Shown in pieces: positions 25,346-37,615 of a DNA stretch of 64,000 bases. The translations under genes were made by a program, and so were the position numbers. This DNA is from Megascapheus bottae (Eukaryota; Chordata; Mammalia; Rodentia; Geomyidae), in assembly GCA_024803745.1 (NCBI GenBank), contig JANJXV010000043.1, positions 1,819,501 to 1,883,500 of the forward strand, given 5' to 3'. Numbering within the stretch: position 1 is the first letter of the stretch; each line of letters starts with the position of its first letter. The notes beneath the pieces are model-generated. The model saw only the letters and a list, made by a program, of their open reading frames with translations, did no database searches and had not been told where the DNA came from.

Positions 25346-25790
25346 CACTCACCCTATCCCTTACCCTAACCATCACCCTAATCCTAACCTTAACACTATA
25401 CCTAACCCTCACTCTCACCCTCACACTCACCTTAACCCTCACTCTCACCCTAACCTTAACTGGAATTCTAACCCTAACCCTAACCCTAAGCCTAACCCTA
25501 ACCCTCACACTCACTCTAACCCACAGGTCACCGTAACCATGACCCTAACCCTAAACTTATCCTTAAGGCTAAACCTAACCCTCACACTCACCCTAACCAT
25601 AACCCTCACCCTCAACCTCACCCTCACCTTTACCGTAACACTAAACCTAACCATAAACTTAATGCTCACCCTAACTCCCACACTAAATCTCACCCTCATC
25701 CTAACTCTCACCCTCACCCTAAAACTAACCCTAACCCTCACACTCACCCTAACCATAACCCTAACCCTAACCCCACCCTAACCATCATCC
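25346..25790 (+). repeat. family A module: ACAGGTCACC then CTTTACCGTAACAC
   Basis: After CCACCAG comes TTATCCTTAAGGCTAAACC near 25556 and a CTTTACCGTAACACTAAACC block at 25628. Related strings are at 38891 (CTTTACCATAACAC), 49921 (CTTTACCGTAACAA) and about 53270 (CTTACCGTAACAC), each 300-440 bp after a CCACCAG landmark. TTAAGGCTAAACC is shared with 53206-53218. Confidence 0.82.
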
Positions 25791-26645
25791 TAACCCTAAC
25801 CTCAAGCTAACTCTAAACCTAACCCAAACCATAATCCTAACCCTCACCCTAACCCTCACAATCACCCTAACCCTCACCTTCACCCTAACACTAAGCCTAA
25901 CCTTGACCCTCACGCTCACCCTAACCCTCAGCCTAACCGTAACCGTAACCGTAACCCTAACCCTTAACCAAACCCTCACCCTAACCCTAACCTTAACCCT
26001 AACTCTCACCCTCACTCTAACCCTAACACTAACCCTAACCCTAACACTAAACCTCACCCTCACCCAAACCCTCACACTCACCCTAACCCTAACACTCACC
26101 CTCAAAATAAACATAACACTCAGCCTAATCCTCACTCTAAACTATAACCCTCACCCTAACACTCAACCTCAAAATCACCCAAACCATCATAATCACCCTC
26201 ACACTAACCCTAACCTTCAACCTCACCCTCACCCTAACTCTAACCCTGACCCTCACCTTAACCCTAACACTAAACCTAACCCTTCCCCTCACCCTAACCA
26301 TCACACTAACCGTCACCTTCACCCTAAACCTAATCCTAACCCTAACCCTAACCCTAATCCTCAACCTCACCCTCACCCTAACCCTCACCCTCACCCTCAC
26401 CCTCACCCTAACCCGATCCCTCACCTAAACGTAACCCTCACCCTAAGCCTAACCCTAAACCTAAACCTCACCCTAACCCAACCCTCACGCTAACCTTAAT
26501 CCTTCCCCTCACCCTCACCCTAACCCTAACCCTAGCCCTAACCCTCACCCTCTACCTCACCCTCAACCTAACACTCACCCTAACCCTAACCATAAACCAC
26601 ATACTAACTTTAACCTTAACACTAACCCTCACCCTAACCCTCACC
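25791..26645. repeat. background degenerate array
   Basis: CTCACC-rich irregular hexamers. Neighbouring plus- and minus-strand long open frames here differ only by the reading of the same repeat. No landmark, no gene. Confidence 0.7.
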
Positions 26646-26695
26646 CTTCCATAACCCTCACCCTCACGAAATACTATGCCTAACCCTCACCCTCA
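26646..26695 (+). repeat. family A landmark CACGAAATACTATGCC
   Basis: CATAACCCTCACCCTCACG followed by AAATACTATGCC at 26650-26681. Copies lie at 21852 and 24119 (CACGTAATAC form), 30881 (AAATACTAGGCC) and 37583 (AAATACTATGTC). The CACGAAATACTA form separates the three right-hand copies from the two left-hand ones. Confidence 0.9.
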
Positions 26696-27289
26696 ACTTA
26701 ACCCTCACCCTAACCCTCAATCTAAACCTAACCCTAACCCTAACCCTAACTCTCACATTAAACCTCACCCAAACCGTAACCATAACCCTAACCCTAAACC
26801 TCACCCTCACCGTATCCATAACCCTTAAACTAACCCTAATCCTAACCCCACCGCAACCCTCACCCTAACGCTAACTCTAACACTAACCCTAACCCTAAAC
26901 CTAACCCTAACCCTAACCCTAACCCTCACCATAACCCTAACCCTCACCCTCACCCTAACACTAAGCCTAAACCTCACCCTCACCCTAACAATAAACTTAA
27001 CCCTAACCCTCAACCTTACCTAACCCTCACCCACAACCTTAAAATAACCCTAACCCTAACTCAAACCCTAAACCTAATCATAACCCTAACCGTAACCCTC
27101 ACCCTCACCCACACCCTAACCCTCACCTCACCCTAACCCTCAAACTAAACCTAACCCTAACCATAACCCTAACCTTCACCCTAACCCCAACCCTCACCCT
27201 CACCCTCACTCTAACCCTCACACTAACCCAATCTTTACCCTAAACCTAACCCTAACCCTAACGCTCACCCTCAACCTCACCCTAACCCT
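26696..27289. repeat. background degenerate array
   Basis: Irregular hexamers between two landmark modules, no gene. Confidence 0.7.
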
Positions 27290-27900
27290 AACCCAAACTC
27301 ACCCTAATCCTAAACTTAACCCTAACCCTAACACTAAACCTCACAATAACAATCACCCTACCCTAACTCTCACCTCACCATAACACTAAGCCTAACACTC
27401 AACCTCACCCTCAACCTCACCCTAACCCTAACCCTAACCCCAAACATAATCCTAACCCTAACCCAAACCCTAACCATAAACGTAACCCTAAACTTCACCC
27501 TCACCCTCACCCTAACCCTCACCTCACTCTAACCCTCACCCTAACCATAACTTAACCATAACCCTACCCTCACCTCACCCTAACCCTAAACCTAACACTA
27601 ATCCTAACCATATACCTCACCCTCTCTCTAACCCTCACCCTAACCCAATCCTAACCCTAACCATAACCATAACCCTAACCCTCACGCAATCCCTCACCCT
27701 AACCATCACCCTCACACTCACCCTAACCCTCACCTTCAACCTAGCCCTAAACCTAACCCTCACCCTAACCCTCACCCTCAACCATACCCTAACCCTAACC
27801 TCACCCTAACCCTAACCCTAAACCTAATCCAAAACCTAAACATAATCCCCACCAGAACCCTCAATTTCACACTCACCCTAACCATCACCCTAACCCTAAC
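27290..27900 (+). repeat. family A module, fullest copy of the CTAACTC-TTAACC-CCACCAG set
   Basis: ACCCAAACTCACCCTAATCC (27293), CTAACTCTCACCTCACC (27363), AACTTAACCATAACCCTACC (27549), AACCCAATCC (about 27643) and CCACCAGAACCCTC (27849) occur in order. The last is preceded by TAATCCAAAACCTAAAC, a lead-in shared with 32104, 38438 and 49461. The copy at 24.84-25.33 kb is 2.51 kb to the left. Confidence 0.88.
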
Positions 27901-28345
27901 ACTAAGCCTAACCCTCACACTCACACTCACGCTCACCCTAACCCTCACCCTCAACCTAACCCTCACCCTCACCCTCAACATTACCCTACCTAACCCTAAC
28001 CCTAACTCCACCCTAACCCTCACCCTAACCCTAAACCTCACCCTAACCCTCACCCTCACCCTCACCCTTACCCTACCCTAACCCTAACCCTAACCCTAAG
28101 CTACCACTCACCCTATCCCTCACCCTCACTCTATCCCTTATCTTAATCCTAACCCTAACCCTAATCCTAACCTTAACCCTCACCCTAAGCCTAACCCCAA
28201 CCACAACCCTAACCGTAACAATAAAACTAACCCTCACTCCAAGCCTAACACTAAACCTAACCCTAATCCTCACCCTAACCCTCACCCTCACCCTAACCCT
28301 AATTCTAATCTTAATCTTATCCTAAACCTAACCCTAACCCTAACC
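27901..28345 (+). repeat. family A module: ACCACAACC then CTAATTCTAATC
   Basis: ACCACAACCCTAACCGTAAC (28200) lies 351 bp after CCACCAG. At the 32-kb copy the same step is 406 bp. CTAATTCTAATCTTAATC and TTATCCTAAACC follow near 28299, then AACCCAAAACTTAACCC twice (about 28341 and 28377), a 36-bp tandem step. Confidence 0.85.
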
Positions 28346-28725
28346 CAAAACTTAACCCTAACCCTAACCCTAACCCTAACCCAAAACTTAACCCTAACCC
28401 TAACCCTAACCCTAACCCTAACCATCACCCTCACCCTAACCCTCACCCTATCCCTAAACCTAACCCTCACACTAACCTTAACCCTAACCCTAACCCTAAT
28501 GCTCACCCTCACCCTAACCCTCACCCTCAGCCTAACTCTCACCCTGACCCTAAACCTAAACCTAGCCCTAACCATCACCGTCACCCTAAACCTAACCCTC
28601 ACCCTAAACCTAACCAAAACCCTAACCCTAAACCTCACCCTGACCATCACCCGAACCCTAACCCTAACCTAACCCTCACACTCACCCTAACTCTCACCCT
28701 CACACTAAACCTCCACCTAATCCTA
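28346..28725. repeat. array segment between modules
   Basis: Irregular hexamers starting with several near-perfect CCCTAA runs. No landmark recognised. Confidence 0.65.
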
Positions 28726-28930
28726 ACTCTAACCCTCACGCTCAAACGAACCCTCACTCTAAACCTAACCCTAAACCTAACCCTCACCGTGATCCTCACC
28801 CTAAACCTAACCCTAACCCTAACCCTAACCCTCACCATAACCCTCAGCCTAAACCTCACCCTCACACTAACCCTCACCCTCACCCTCACCCTAACCCTCA
28901 CCTCACCCTAACCCTCACCTTAACCATAAC
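28726..28930 (+). repeat. 100-bp segment duplicated at 29420-29530, ending in CCTAACCATAACCC
   Basis: CCCTCACCGTGATCCTCACC starts at 28781 and 29467, 686 bp apart, and agreement continues through CATAACCCTCAGCCTAAACC. At 28928 an AACCTAACCATAACCCTACC copy of the TTAACC landmark appears without its usual partners. Confidence 0.82.
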
Positions 28931-29364
28931 CTAACCATAACCCTACCCTCACCTCCCCCTAACCCTAAACCTCACCCTCACACTAACCCTCACTCTCACC
29001 CTCACCCTAACCCTAGTACTAATCCTAACCATAAACCTCACCCTCACCCTCACTCTAACCCTCACCCTAACCCAATCCTAACCCTAACCCTAACCCTAAC
29101 CCTCACTCTCACCCGACCCCTAAGCCTCACCCTCACACTCACCCTAACCCTCATCTTCAACCTAGCCCTAACCCTAACCCTCACCCTCACACTAACCATC
29201 ACCCTAACGCTAACCATAACCCTAACTCTCTCAACCTCACCCTAACCCTCACCCTAATTCTAACACTAAACCTAACCCTCAACCTGATCCTCACCCCAAA
29301 ATTAACCCAAACCCTAACCTTAACCCTCACAATAATCCTCAGCCTATACCTAACCCTATTCCTA
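28931..29364. repeat. array segment resembling 35.70-36.11 kb
   Basis: The strings CTAGTACTAATCCTAACC (about 29012 and 35762) and CTCATCTTCAACCTAGCCC (about 29151 and 35911) show that this stretch is a sister of 35.70-36.11 kb, about 6.75 kb to the right. Confidence 0.78.
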
Positions 29365-29950
29365 AACCTAAAAGTAAACCTCACACTCACCCTAACCCTG
29401 ACCCTGAACCTCACCCTGACCCTCACCCTATCCTAACCCTAACTCTAACCCTAACCCTAAACCTAACCCTCACCGTGATCCTCACCCTAAACCTAACCCT
29501 AACCCTAACCCTCAACATAACCCTCAGCCTAAACCTAACCTTATTCCTAAACCTAAAAGTAAACCTCATACTCACCCTAACCCTGACCCTGACCTCACCC
29601 TGACCCTCACCCTAATCCTAACCCTAAGGCTAACCCTGACCCTCACCCTAACCCATATCCCAGACCGTAACCCTATCCCTAACACACACCCTAAACTTCA
29701 CCCTCACCCTAACCCAATCCTAACCCTAACCCTAACCCATACCCTAACCAACACCTTAACCCTCAACTTCACCTAACACTAACCCTAAACCTAACCCTAT
29801 CCCTCACACTAAACTTAACCCTAACACTAACCCTAACCCTCACCTTCAGCCTAACCCTCACCCTCACCCAACCCTAACCATAACCCTAACCCCCACCTAA
29901 TCCTAAATCTCACCCTAACCCTAACCTTAAACCTCACCCTAACCCTAACA
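29365..29950 (+). repeat. family A module with doubled AAAAGTAAACC
   Basis: CCTAAAAGTAAACCTCAC occurs twice, with AAAAGT at 29370 and 29555, 185 bp apart. Each copy is followed by ACCCTGACCCTGA strings. TCCCTAACACACACCC (29676), AACCCAATCC and CCCACCTAATCCTAAATC (29893) follow. Of the modules that I compared, only this one has two AAAAGTAAACC copies. The intervening 29430-29540 is the copy of 28.75-28.86 kb, so a piece was inserted or duplicated here. Confidence 0.85.
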
Positions 29951-30915
29951 GTAACTCCAAACATCAACCTAACCCTCACCCTCACCCTAAACCTAAACCT
30001 AACCCTAACCCTAAACCTCAACCTCACCCCAAACCTAACCCTAACCCTAACCCTCAGCCTAACCTTCACCCTCACACTAACCCACACCCTAAACCTCACC
30101 CTCACCCTAACCCTAAACTTAATCTTTACCCAAACCCTCACCTTCAGCCTAACCCTAAACCTAACCCTCTACCTAACCCTATCCCTCATCATACTCCCCT
30201 CCGTCACCCTAACCCTAGCACTACCCCTCACCCTCAAAATAACTCTAACTCTATCACTAACCCTAGCCCTCACCCACACCTTCATCCTAACGCTCACCCT
30301 CATCCACACCCTAACCCTCACCACAACCCAATCCTAAACCTAAACCTAACCTTAACCCTCACACTAACCCTCACTCTAACACTAAAGCTAACCCTAAACC
30401 TAAACCTCACCCTCACCCTCAACCTAACCCTCCCAGTCACCCTCACCCTAACCCAAACCCTAACCTGAACCCTAACTCTAACCCTCACACTCAACCTCAC
30501 CAAACTCTCATCCTAACCCAATCCTCACCATAACCCTAACCTTAACCCTCACACTAACCCTCACTCTAACACTGAACCTAACCTTAACAGTAAACATCAC
30601 CCTCACCCTCATCCTAAACCTACCCCTATTCCTAACCCTAACCCTCACCCTCACCCTAAACCTTACCCTCACCCTCACCCTAACCCTAACCCTAACACTC
30701 ACCCTAATCCCAACCCTAACCCTAAACATAACCCTCACCCTCAACCTCACCCTTACCTCACCCTCACCCTCACCCTCACCTTCACCCTCACCCTAACCAT
30801 AACCCTAACCCAAAACCTAAACCTAAACCTAAGCCCAACCTTAACCCTAACAATAACCCTCACCCTAACCCTCACCCTTCCATAACCCTCACCCTCACGA
30901 AATACTAGGCCTAAC
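29951..30915 (+). repeat. family A right half: CCCCTCCGTC, CTACCCCTATTCC, CACGAAATACTA
   Basis: CCCCTCCGTCACCC (30196), then CACCAAACTCTCATCC and CTAACCCAATCCTCACC (about 30497-30530), CTACCCCTATTCCTAACCC (30620) and CACGAAATACTAGGCC (30896). The same order recurs at 34153/34495, at 36811/37139/37253/37583, and at 47827/48104/48221 with a second round at 48310/48655/48777. Confidence 0.86.
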
Positions 30916-31569
30916 CCAAACCCTCACCCTAACCCTTAATCTAACCCTAACCCTAACCCTAACTCATAACCTCACAACTATCTCTCACCCAAACCCTAAC
31001 CGTAACCCTAACCCTAAACCTCACCATCACCCTAACCGTAACCCTAAACCTAACCCTATATCTAACCCCACCATAACCCCAACCCAAACCCTAACCCTAA
31101 CCCTAACCCTCACCCTAAGCCTCACCATAACCCTAACACTCACCATCACCCTACATTAAGCCTGACCCTCCCCCTCACCCTAACACTAACCTTAACCCTA
31201 ACTCTCACCATTACCTAAACCTCATCCTCAACCTTACTATAACCCTAACCCTAACCCAAACCCTAACCGTCACCCTAACCCTAACCATAACCCTAACCCT
31301 CACCCTCAACCTCACCCTCACCCTCACCTTAACCCTCACCTCACCCTAACTCTCAACCTAAAACTAACGCTAACCTAACCCTAACCTTCACCCTAACTCC
31401 AACCCTCACTCTCAACCGCACCCTAATCCTAATCCTAATCTTAACCCTAACCCTCACCCTCAAATTCACTCTAACCCTCACACTACCGAATCCTCACCCT
31501 AACCCTAACCCTCACCCTAACCCTAACCCAAACCCTCAACCTTACCCTCACCCTCACATTCAACCTAAC
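30916..31569. repeat. background degenerate array
   Basis: Irregular hexamers with several phase breaks. No landmark and no gene seen. Confidence 0.7.
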
Positions 31570-32145
31570 CCTAACCCAACCTCACCCTAATACTAAACCT
31601 AAACCTAACCCTAACACTAACACTAAACCTCATCCTAATCATCACCCTACCCTAACTCTCACCTCACCCTAACACTAAGCCTAACAATCAACCTCATCCT
31701 CACCCTAACCCTCACCCCAAATGTAATCTTAACCCTAACCCAAACCCTAACCCTAACCGTAACCCTAACCTTCAACCTCACCCTCACCCTCACCCTAACC
31801 CTCACCTCACCCTAGCCCTAAACCTCACCCTCACACTAACCCTCACTCTCACCCTAACCCTAATACTGTTTCTAACCATAAACATCATGCTAAACCTCAC
31901 CCTCCGTCTAACCCTCACCCTAACCCAATCCTAACCCTAACCCTAACCCTAACCCTAACCCTCACCTGAACCCTCACCCTAACCCTCACCCTCACACTCA
32001 CCCTAACCCTCACCTTCAACCTAGCCATAAATCTAACCCTCACCCTAAGCCTCACCCTCAACCTCACCCTAACCCTAACATCACCCTACCCTAATCCTAA
32101 CCCTAATCCAAAACCTAACCCTAACCCCCACCAGAACCCTCACCC
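31570..32145 (+). repeat. family A module: CTAACTCTCACC to CCACCAG
   Basis: ACCCAACCTCACCCTAATAC (31574), CTAACTCTCACCTCACC (31652), AACCCAATCC (about 31923) and CCACCAGAACCCTCACCC (32128) occur in order. The TTAACCATAACC step between them is not recognisable, so this copy has diverged or lost about 50 bp there. Confidence 0.82.
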
Positions 32146-32722
32146 TCACGCTCATCCTAACCCTAACCCTCACCCTCACCCTCAAACTAACCGTTACCCT
32201 AACGCTAACCCTAACCCTAAAGTAAACCCTCACCCTAACACTCACCTTAACCATAACCCTAACCCTCACCTTCACCCTCACCCTTACCCTACCTAACCCT
32301 AACCCTAACCCCACCCTAACCCTCACCCTAACCCTAAACCTCACCCTAACCCTTACCCTAAGCCGAACCCTAACCCTCACCCTCACCCTTACCCTACCCT
32401 AACCCTAACCCTAACCCTAACCTTAACACTCACCCTATTCCTCACCCTCACCCTATCCCTAATCTTTATCCTAACCCTAAACCTAATCCTAACCTTAACC
32501 CTCACCCTAACCCTCACCCTAAGCCTAACCCTAACCACAACCCTAACCGTGACCCTAACCCTAACCTCACTCCAACCCTAACCCTAAACCTAACCCTAAT
32601 CCTTACCCTAACCCTCACCCTCACCCTAATTCTAAGCTTAACCTTAACCTAAACCTAACCCTAACCCTAAAAAAAACTTAACCCTAACCCTAACACTAAC
32701 CATCACCCTCACCCTAACCCTC
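32146..32722 (+). repeat. family A module: ACCACAACC then CTAATTCTAAGC, with an A8 run
   Basis: ACCACAACCCTAACCGTGAC (32534) is followed by CTCACTCC and CTAATTCTAAGCTTAACC (about 32625). Downstream an A8 run at 32669-32676 stands where sister copies have CCAAAACTTAACCC (28341, 46799). It may be a local mutation or a base-calling error. Confidence 0.83.
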
Positions 32723-32853
32723 ACCCTAACCCTCACCCTCAGCCTAACTCTCATCCTGACCCAAATCCTAAATCTAACCCTAACCCTAACCCTCACCCTC
32801 AGCCTAACTCTCATCCTGACCCAAATCCTAAATCTAACCCTAACCCTAACCCT
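32723..32853 (+). repeat. exact 60-bp tandem duplication
   Basis: Holds CTCACCCTCAGCCTAACTC, TCATCCTGACCCAAATCC and TAAATCTAACCC twice with no mismatch over 32723-32793 and 32783-32853. The period is 60 bp, the same as at 17224-17352, but the unit is unrelated in its variants. Confidence 0.94.
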
Positions 32854-33119
32854 AACCCTCATCCTAAACCTAACCCTAACCCTCACCCTCACCCTAAACC
32901 TAACACTCACCTTAAACATAACCATAACCATAACCCTAAACCTCACCCTGACCCTAACCCTAACCCTAACCCTAACCCTCACACTAAACCTCCACCTAAC
33001 CCTAAACCTAACCCTAACCCCCACCCTCACCCTCACACTGTCACCTTAACGCTAACCCTAACCCTAACTCTAACCCTCACCCACAACCTGACCCTCACCC
33101 TAACCCTAACCCTAAACCT
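32854..33119. repeat. array segment between modules
   Basis: Irregular hexamers including ACTAAACCTCCACCTAACC near 32983, a phrase also found near 19617 and 28707 upstream of AAAAGTAAACC modules. Confidence 0.6.
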
Positions 33120-33660
33120 AACCCTCACCCTGATCCTCAACCCAAACCTAACCCAAACCCTAACCCTCACACTAACCCTCAGCCTAAACCTAACCCTATT
33201 CCCAACCCTAAAGGTAAACCTCACCCTCACCCTAACCCTGACCCTGACCCTCATCCTGACCCTCACCCTAATCCTAACCCTAACGTTAACACTCACCCTA
33301 ACCGTAACCCTAACTGTAACCCTATCCCTAACACACACCCTAAACTTCACCCTCACCCTAACCCAATCCTAACCCTAACCCACACCCTAACCCTCAATTA
33401 CACCCTAACACTAACCCTAAACCTAACCCTCACACTAAACTTAACCCTAACACTAACCCTAACCCTCACCCTTAGCCTAACTCTCACCCTTACCCAAACC
33501 CTAACCCTAACCCTAACCCTAAGCATAACCCTAACCCCCACCTAATCCTAAATCTCACCCTAAACCTAACCTTAACCCTCACCCTAACCCTAACAGTACA
33601 GCTAACCATCAACCTAATCCGCACCCTCACGCTAAACCTAACCCTCACCCAAAATCTAAC
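33120..33660 (+). repeat. family A module: AAAGGTAAACC, TCCCTAACAC, CACCTAATCC
   Basis: AAAGGTAAACCTCACCC (33210), TCCCTAACACACACCC (33325), AACCCAATCC (about 33361) and CCCACCTAATCCTAAATC (33539) follow in order at 115- and about 215-bp steps. This is the best-preserved left half of family A. Confidence 0.88.
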
Positions 33661-34138
33661 CCTAACCCTAACCCTAAACCTCAACCTCACCCCAAACCTA
33701 ACCCTAACCCTAACATTAACCGTCAGCATAACCCTCACCCTCACCCTAACCCTCACCCTAAACCTCACCCTCACCCTCACCCTAATCATCGCTCTCAACA
33801 TCACCCTAACCCTAACCCTAACCCTCACCCTAACCCTAAACCTAATCTTTACCCTAACCCTCACCTTCAGCCTAACCCTAAACCTAACCCTATTCCTAAC
33901 CCTAACCCTAAACCTCAACCTCACCCCAAACCTAACCCTAACCCTAACATTAACCGTCAGCATAACCCTCACCCTCACCCTAACCCTCACCCTAAACCTC
34001 ACCCTCACCCTCACCCTAATCATCGCTCTCAACATCACCCTAACCCTAACCCTAACCCTCACCCTAACCCTAAACCTAATCTTTACCCTAACCCTCACCT
34101 TCAGCCTAACCCTAAACCTAACCCTATTCCTAACCCTA
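33661..34138 (+). repeat. exact 234-bp tandem duplication
   Basis: 33661-33904 and 33895-34138 are identical by eye over the whole 244-bp overlap window, with a period of 234 bp (39 hexamers). Diagnostic strings are ATCATCGCTCTCAACATCAC (33785 and 34019), CCGTCAGCATAACCC, AATCTTTACCC and CACCTTCAGCC. It is the longest perfect direct repeat that I found, and no such doubling exists in the sister unit at 36.5-36.8 kb. Confidence 0.95.
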
Positions 34139-34520
34139 TCCTTCACCCTAATCCCCTCCATCACCCTAACCCTAACACTACCCCTCACCCTCACACTAAC
34201 TCTAATTAAAACACTAACCCTAGCCCTCACCCTCACCTTCACCCTAACACTCACCGTCACCCTCACCCTAACCCAAACCGTAACACTCACCTTCATCCTC
34301 ACCCTAACCCTCACCATAACCCAATTCTAAACCTAACCCTAACCTTAACACTCACCCTAATCCTCGCTCTAACACTAAAGCTAACCCTAACCCTCAACCT
34401 CACCCTCACCCTCAACTTAACCATCACAGTCACCCTCAACCTAACCCAAACCCTAACCCAAACCCTAACCCTAACCCTCACACTCATCCTCACCAAACCC
34501 TCACCCTAACCCAATGCTCG
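34139..34520 (+). repeat. family A right half: CCCCTCCATCACCC to CACCAAACCCTCACCC
   Basis: CCCCTCCATCACCC at 34153, CAGTCACCCTCAACC near 34427 and CACCAAACCCTCACCC near 34491 with CTAACCCAATGCTCGCC. This matches 36811-37165 and 47827-48130 closely. Confidence 0.85.
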
Positions 34521-35405
34521 CCATAACCCCAACGTTAACCCTCACCCTAACCCTCACTCTAACACTAAACCTAACCCTAACCCTAAACCTCACACTCACC
34601 CTCATCCTAAACCTAACCCTATTCCTAACCCTAACCCTAACCCTCATCCTAAACCTCACCCTCACCCTAACCCTAACCCTAACACTCACCCTAATCCGAA
34701 CCCTAACCCTAAACCTAACCCTGACCCTCAACCTCACCCTTACCTCACCCTAACCCTAACGCTAACCCTCACCCTAACCCTCAATCTAACCCTAACCCTA
34801 ACCCTAACCCTAACTCTCACTTTCAAACAAACCCTAACCGTACCCCTACCCCTAACCCTCACCCTCACCCTAACAGTAACCCTAAACCTGACCCTAATCC
34901 TAATTCCAGTCTAAACCTAACCCTAACCCTAAACCTATCCCTAACCCTAATCCTAACCCTAACCCTCAACCTAAGCCTCGCCATAACCCTAGCTCTCACC
35001 CTCACTCTAACACTAAGCCTAACCCTCACCCTCACCCTAACACTAACCTTAACCCTAACCCTCACCTTTATCTAACCCTCACCCTCAACCTTACCATAAC
35101 CCTAACCCTAATGAAAACCCTAACCCTAACCGTAACCCTAACCCTAACCTTAACCCTAACCCTCACCCTCACCCTCACACCAACCTCACCTCACCCTAAC
35201 CCTCAACCCAAAACTAACCCTAACTATAATCCTAACCTTCACCCTGAACCCAACCTTCACTCTCACCCTCACCCTAATCCTAATCCTTATCCTAACCCTA
35301 ATCCTCACCCTCACCCTCACTCTAACCCTCACACTAACCCAATCCTAACCCTAACCCTAACACTAACCCTAACCCTCACACTAACCCTCACCATCACCCG
35401 AACCC
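34521..35405. repeat. array segment, weak family A traces
   Basis: An AACCTAACCCTATTCC block near 34611 may be the decayed CTACCCCTATTCC landmark. The CACGAAATACTA landmark expected about 300 bp on was not seen. The rest is irregular hexamer. Confidence 0.6.
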
Positions 35406-35999
35406 TAACCCAAACTCACCCTAATCCTAAACCTAAACCTAAACCTAACACTAAGACTAAACCTCACAATAACCATCACCCTACCCTAACTCTCACCTCA
35501 CCCTAACACTAAGCCTAACAATCAACCTCACCCTCACCCTAACCCTCACCCTAAACCTAACCCCTAACGGAATCTTAACCCTAACACAAACTCTAACCCT
35601 AACCGTAAACATAACCCTAAACTTCACCCTCACCCTCACCCTAACCCTCACCTCACCCTAACCCTCACCTTAACCATAACTTAACCATAACCCTACCCTC
35701 ACCTCACCCTAACCCTAAACCTCACCCTCACACTAACCCTCACTCTCACCCTCACCCTAACCCTAGTACTAATCCTAACCATAAACCTCACCCTCACCCT
35801 CACTCTAACCCTCACCCTAACCCAATCTTAACCCTAACCCTAACCCTCACCCTCACCCTCACCCGAACCTTCACCCGAACCCTAACACTCACCCTCACAC
35901 TCACCCTAACCCTCATCTTCAACCTAGCCCTAACCCGAACCCTCACACTAACCGTCACCCTAACGCTAACCCTAAGCCTAACTCTCTCACCCTCACCTT
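35406..35999 (+). repeat. family A module: ACCCAAACTC, CTAACTCTCACC, AACTTAACC
   Basis: ACCCAAACTCACCCTAATCC (35407), CTAACTCTCACCTCACC (35486) and AACTTAACCATAACCCTACC (35678) are in order. From about 35700 the sequence follows the 28.95-29.36-kb segment, so the CCACCAG landmark is skipped here. Confidence 0.84.
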
Positions 36000-37615
36000 A
36001 ACCCTCACCCTAACTCTAACACTAAACCTGACCCTCAACCTGATCCTCACCACAAACCTAACCCAAACCCTAACCCTAACCCTCAAAATAATCCTCAGCC
36101 TATACCTAACCCTATTCCTAAACCTAAAAGTAAACCTCACACTCACCCTAACCCTAACCCTGACCCTCATCCTGACCCTCACCCTAATCCTAACCCTAAC
36201 GCTAACACTCACACTAACCCTAACCCTAACCGTAACCCTATCCCTAACACACACCCTAAACTTCACCCTCACCGTAACCAAATTCTAAACCTAACCCATA
36301 CCCTAACTCAGACCCTAACCCTCAACTTCACCCTAACACTAACCCTAAACCTAACCCTAACCCTCACACTAACCTTAAACCTAACACTAACCCTAACCCT
36401 CACCCTCAGCCTAACCCTCACCCTCACACAAACCCTAACCCTAAACCTTACCCTAAGCATAACCCTAACCCTCACCTAATCCTAATTCTCACCCTAACCC
36501 TAAACGTAACAATAACCCTAACCCTCACCCTCACCCTAAACCTAACCCTCACCCTAAACCTAACCCTAACCCTAACCCTAAAACTCAACCTCACCCCAAA
36601 CCTAACCCTAACCCTAACCCTAACCCTCAGCCTAACCCTCACCCTCACCCTAACCCTCACCCTAACCCTCACCCTCACCCTCACCCTCACCCACACCCTA
36701 ACCATCACTCTCAACATCACCCTAACCCTAACCCTCACCATCACCCTAACCCTCACTTTCACCCTAACCCTAAACCTAACCCTATCCCTAACCCTAACCC
36801 TCACCCTAATCCCCTCCATCACACTAACCTTAACACTACCCCTCACCCTCACCCTAACTCTAACACTAACCCTAGCCCTCACGCTCACCTTCATCCTAAC
36901 ACTCACCGTCACCCTCACCCTAACCCAAACCGTAACGCTCACCCACATACTCACCTAACCCTCACCATAACCAAATCCTAACCCTAACCCTAACCTTAAG
37001 CCTCACCATAACCCTCAGTCTAACACTAAAGCTAACCCTAACCCTAAACCTAAACCTCATCTTCACCCTCAACATAACCCTCACAGTCACCGTCACCCTA
37101 ACCCAAACCCTAACCCTAACTCTCACCCTCACCCTCACCAAACCCTCACCCTAACCCAATCCTCACCATAACCCTAACCTTAACCCTCACCCTAACCCTC
37201 ACTTTAACAATAAACCTAACCCTAACCCTAAAACTCACCCTCACCCAAAACATACCCCTATTCCTAACCCTAACCCTCACCCTCACCCTAAACCTCAACC
37301 TCAGCCTCACCCTAACTCTCACCCTAACCCTCACCCTAATCTCAACCCTAACCCTAAACCTAACCCTCACCCTCACCTCACCCTTACCTCACCCTCACCC
37401 TCACCCTAACCCTAACCCTACCCCCATCCTAAAACCTAACCCTAAACCTAAACCTAAACTCAACCCTCACTCTATCCCTCACCTCACCCTAACACTCACC
37501 CTAACCCTAACACTCACCCTAACATTAAACCTAAGCCCAACCCTAAACCTAACACTAACCCTCACCCTAAACCTCACATTTTCATAACCCTCACCCTCAC
37601 GAAATACTATGTCTA
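36000..37615 (+). repeat. most complete family A unit (left copy of an 11-kb-offset duplication)
   Basis: In order: AAAAGTAAACCTCACAC (36126), TCCCTAACACACACCC (36241), CACCTAATCCTAATTC (36474), CCCCTCCATCACAC (36811), CAGTCACCGTCACCC (37084), CACCAAACCCTCACCC (37137), an ATACCCCTATTCC form (37252) and CACGAAATACTATGTC (37598). Counterparts of most of these lie about 10.97-11.15 kb to the right at 47273, 47387, 47827 and 48104. Confidence 0.88.

Noticed and set aside
32669..32676. A8 run as a poly-A tail or retroposon scar
   Set aside because: Sister modules have CCAAAACTTAACCC at the same point, so it is a local substitution or base-calling error. No target-site duplication or retroelement body is present.
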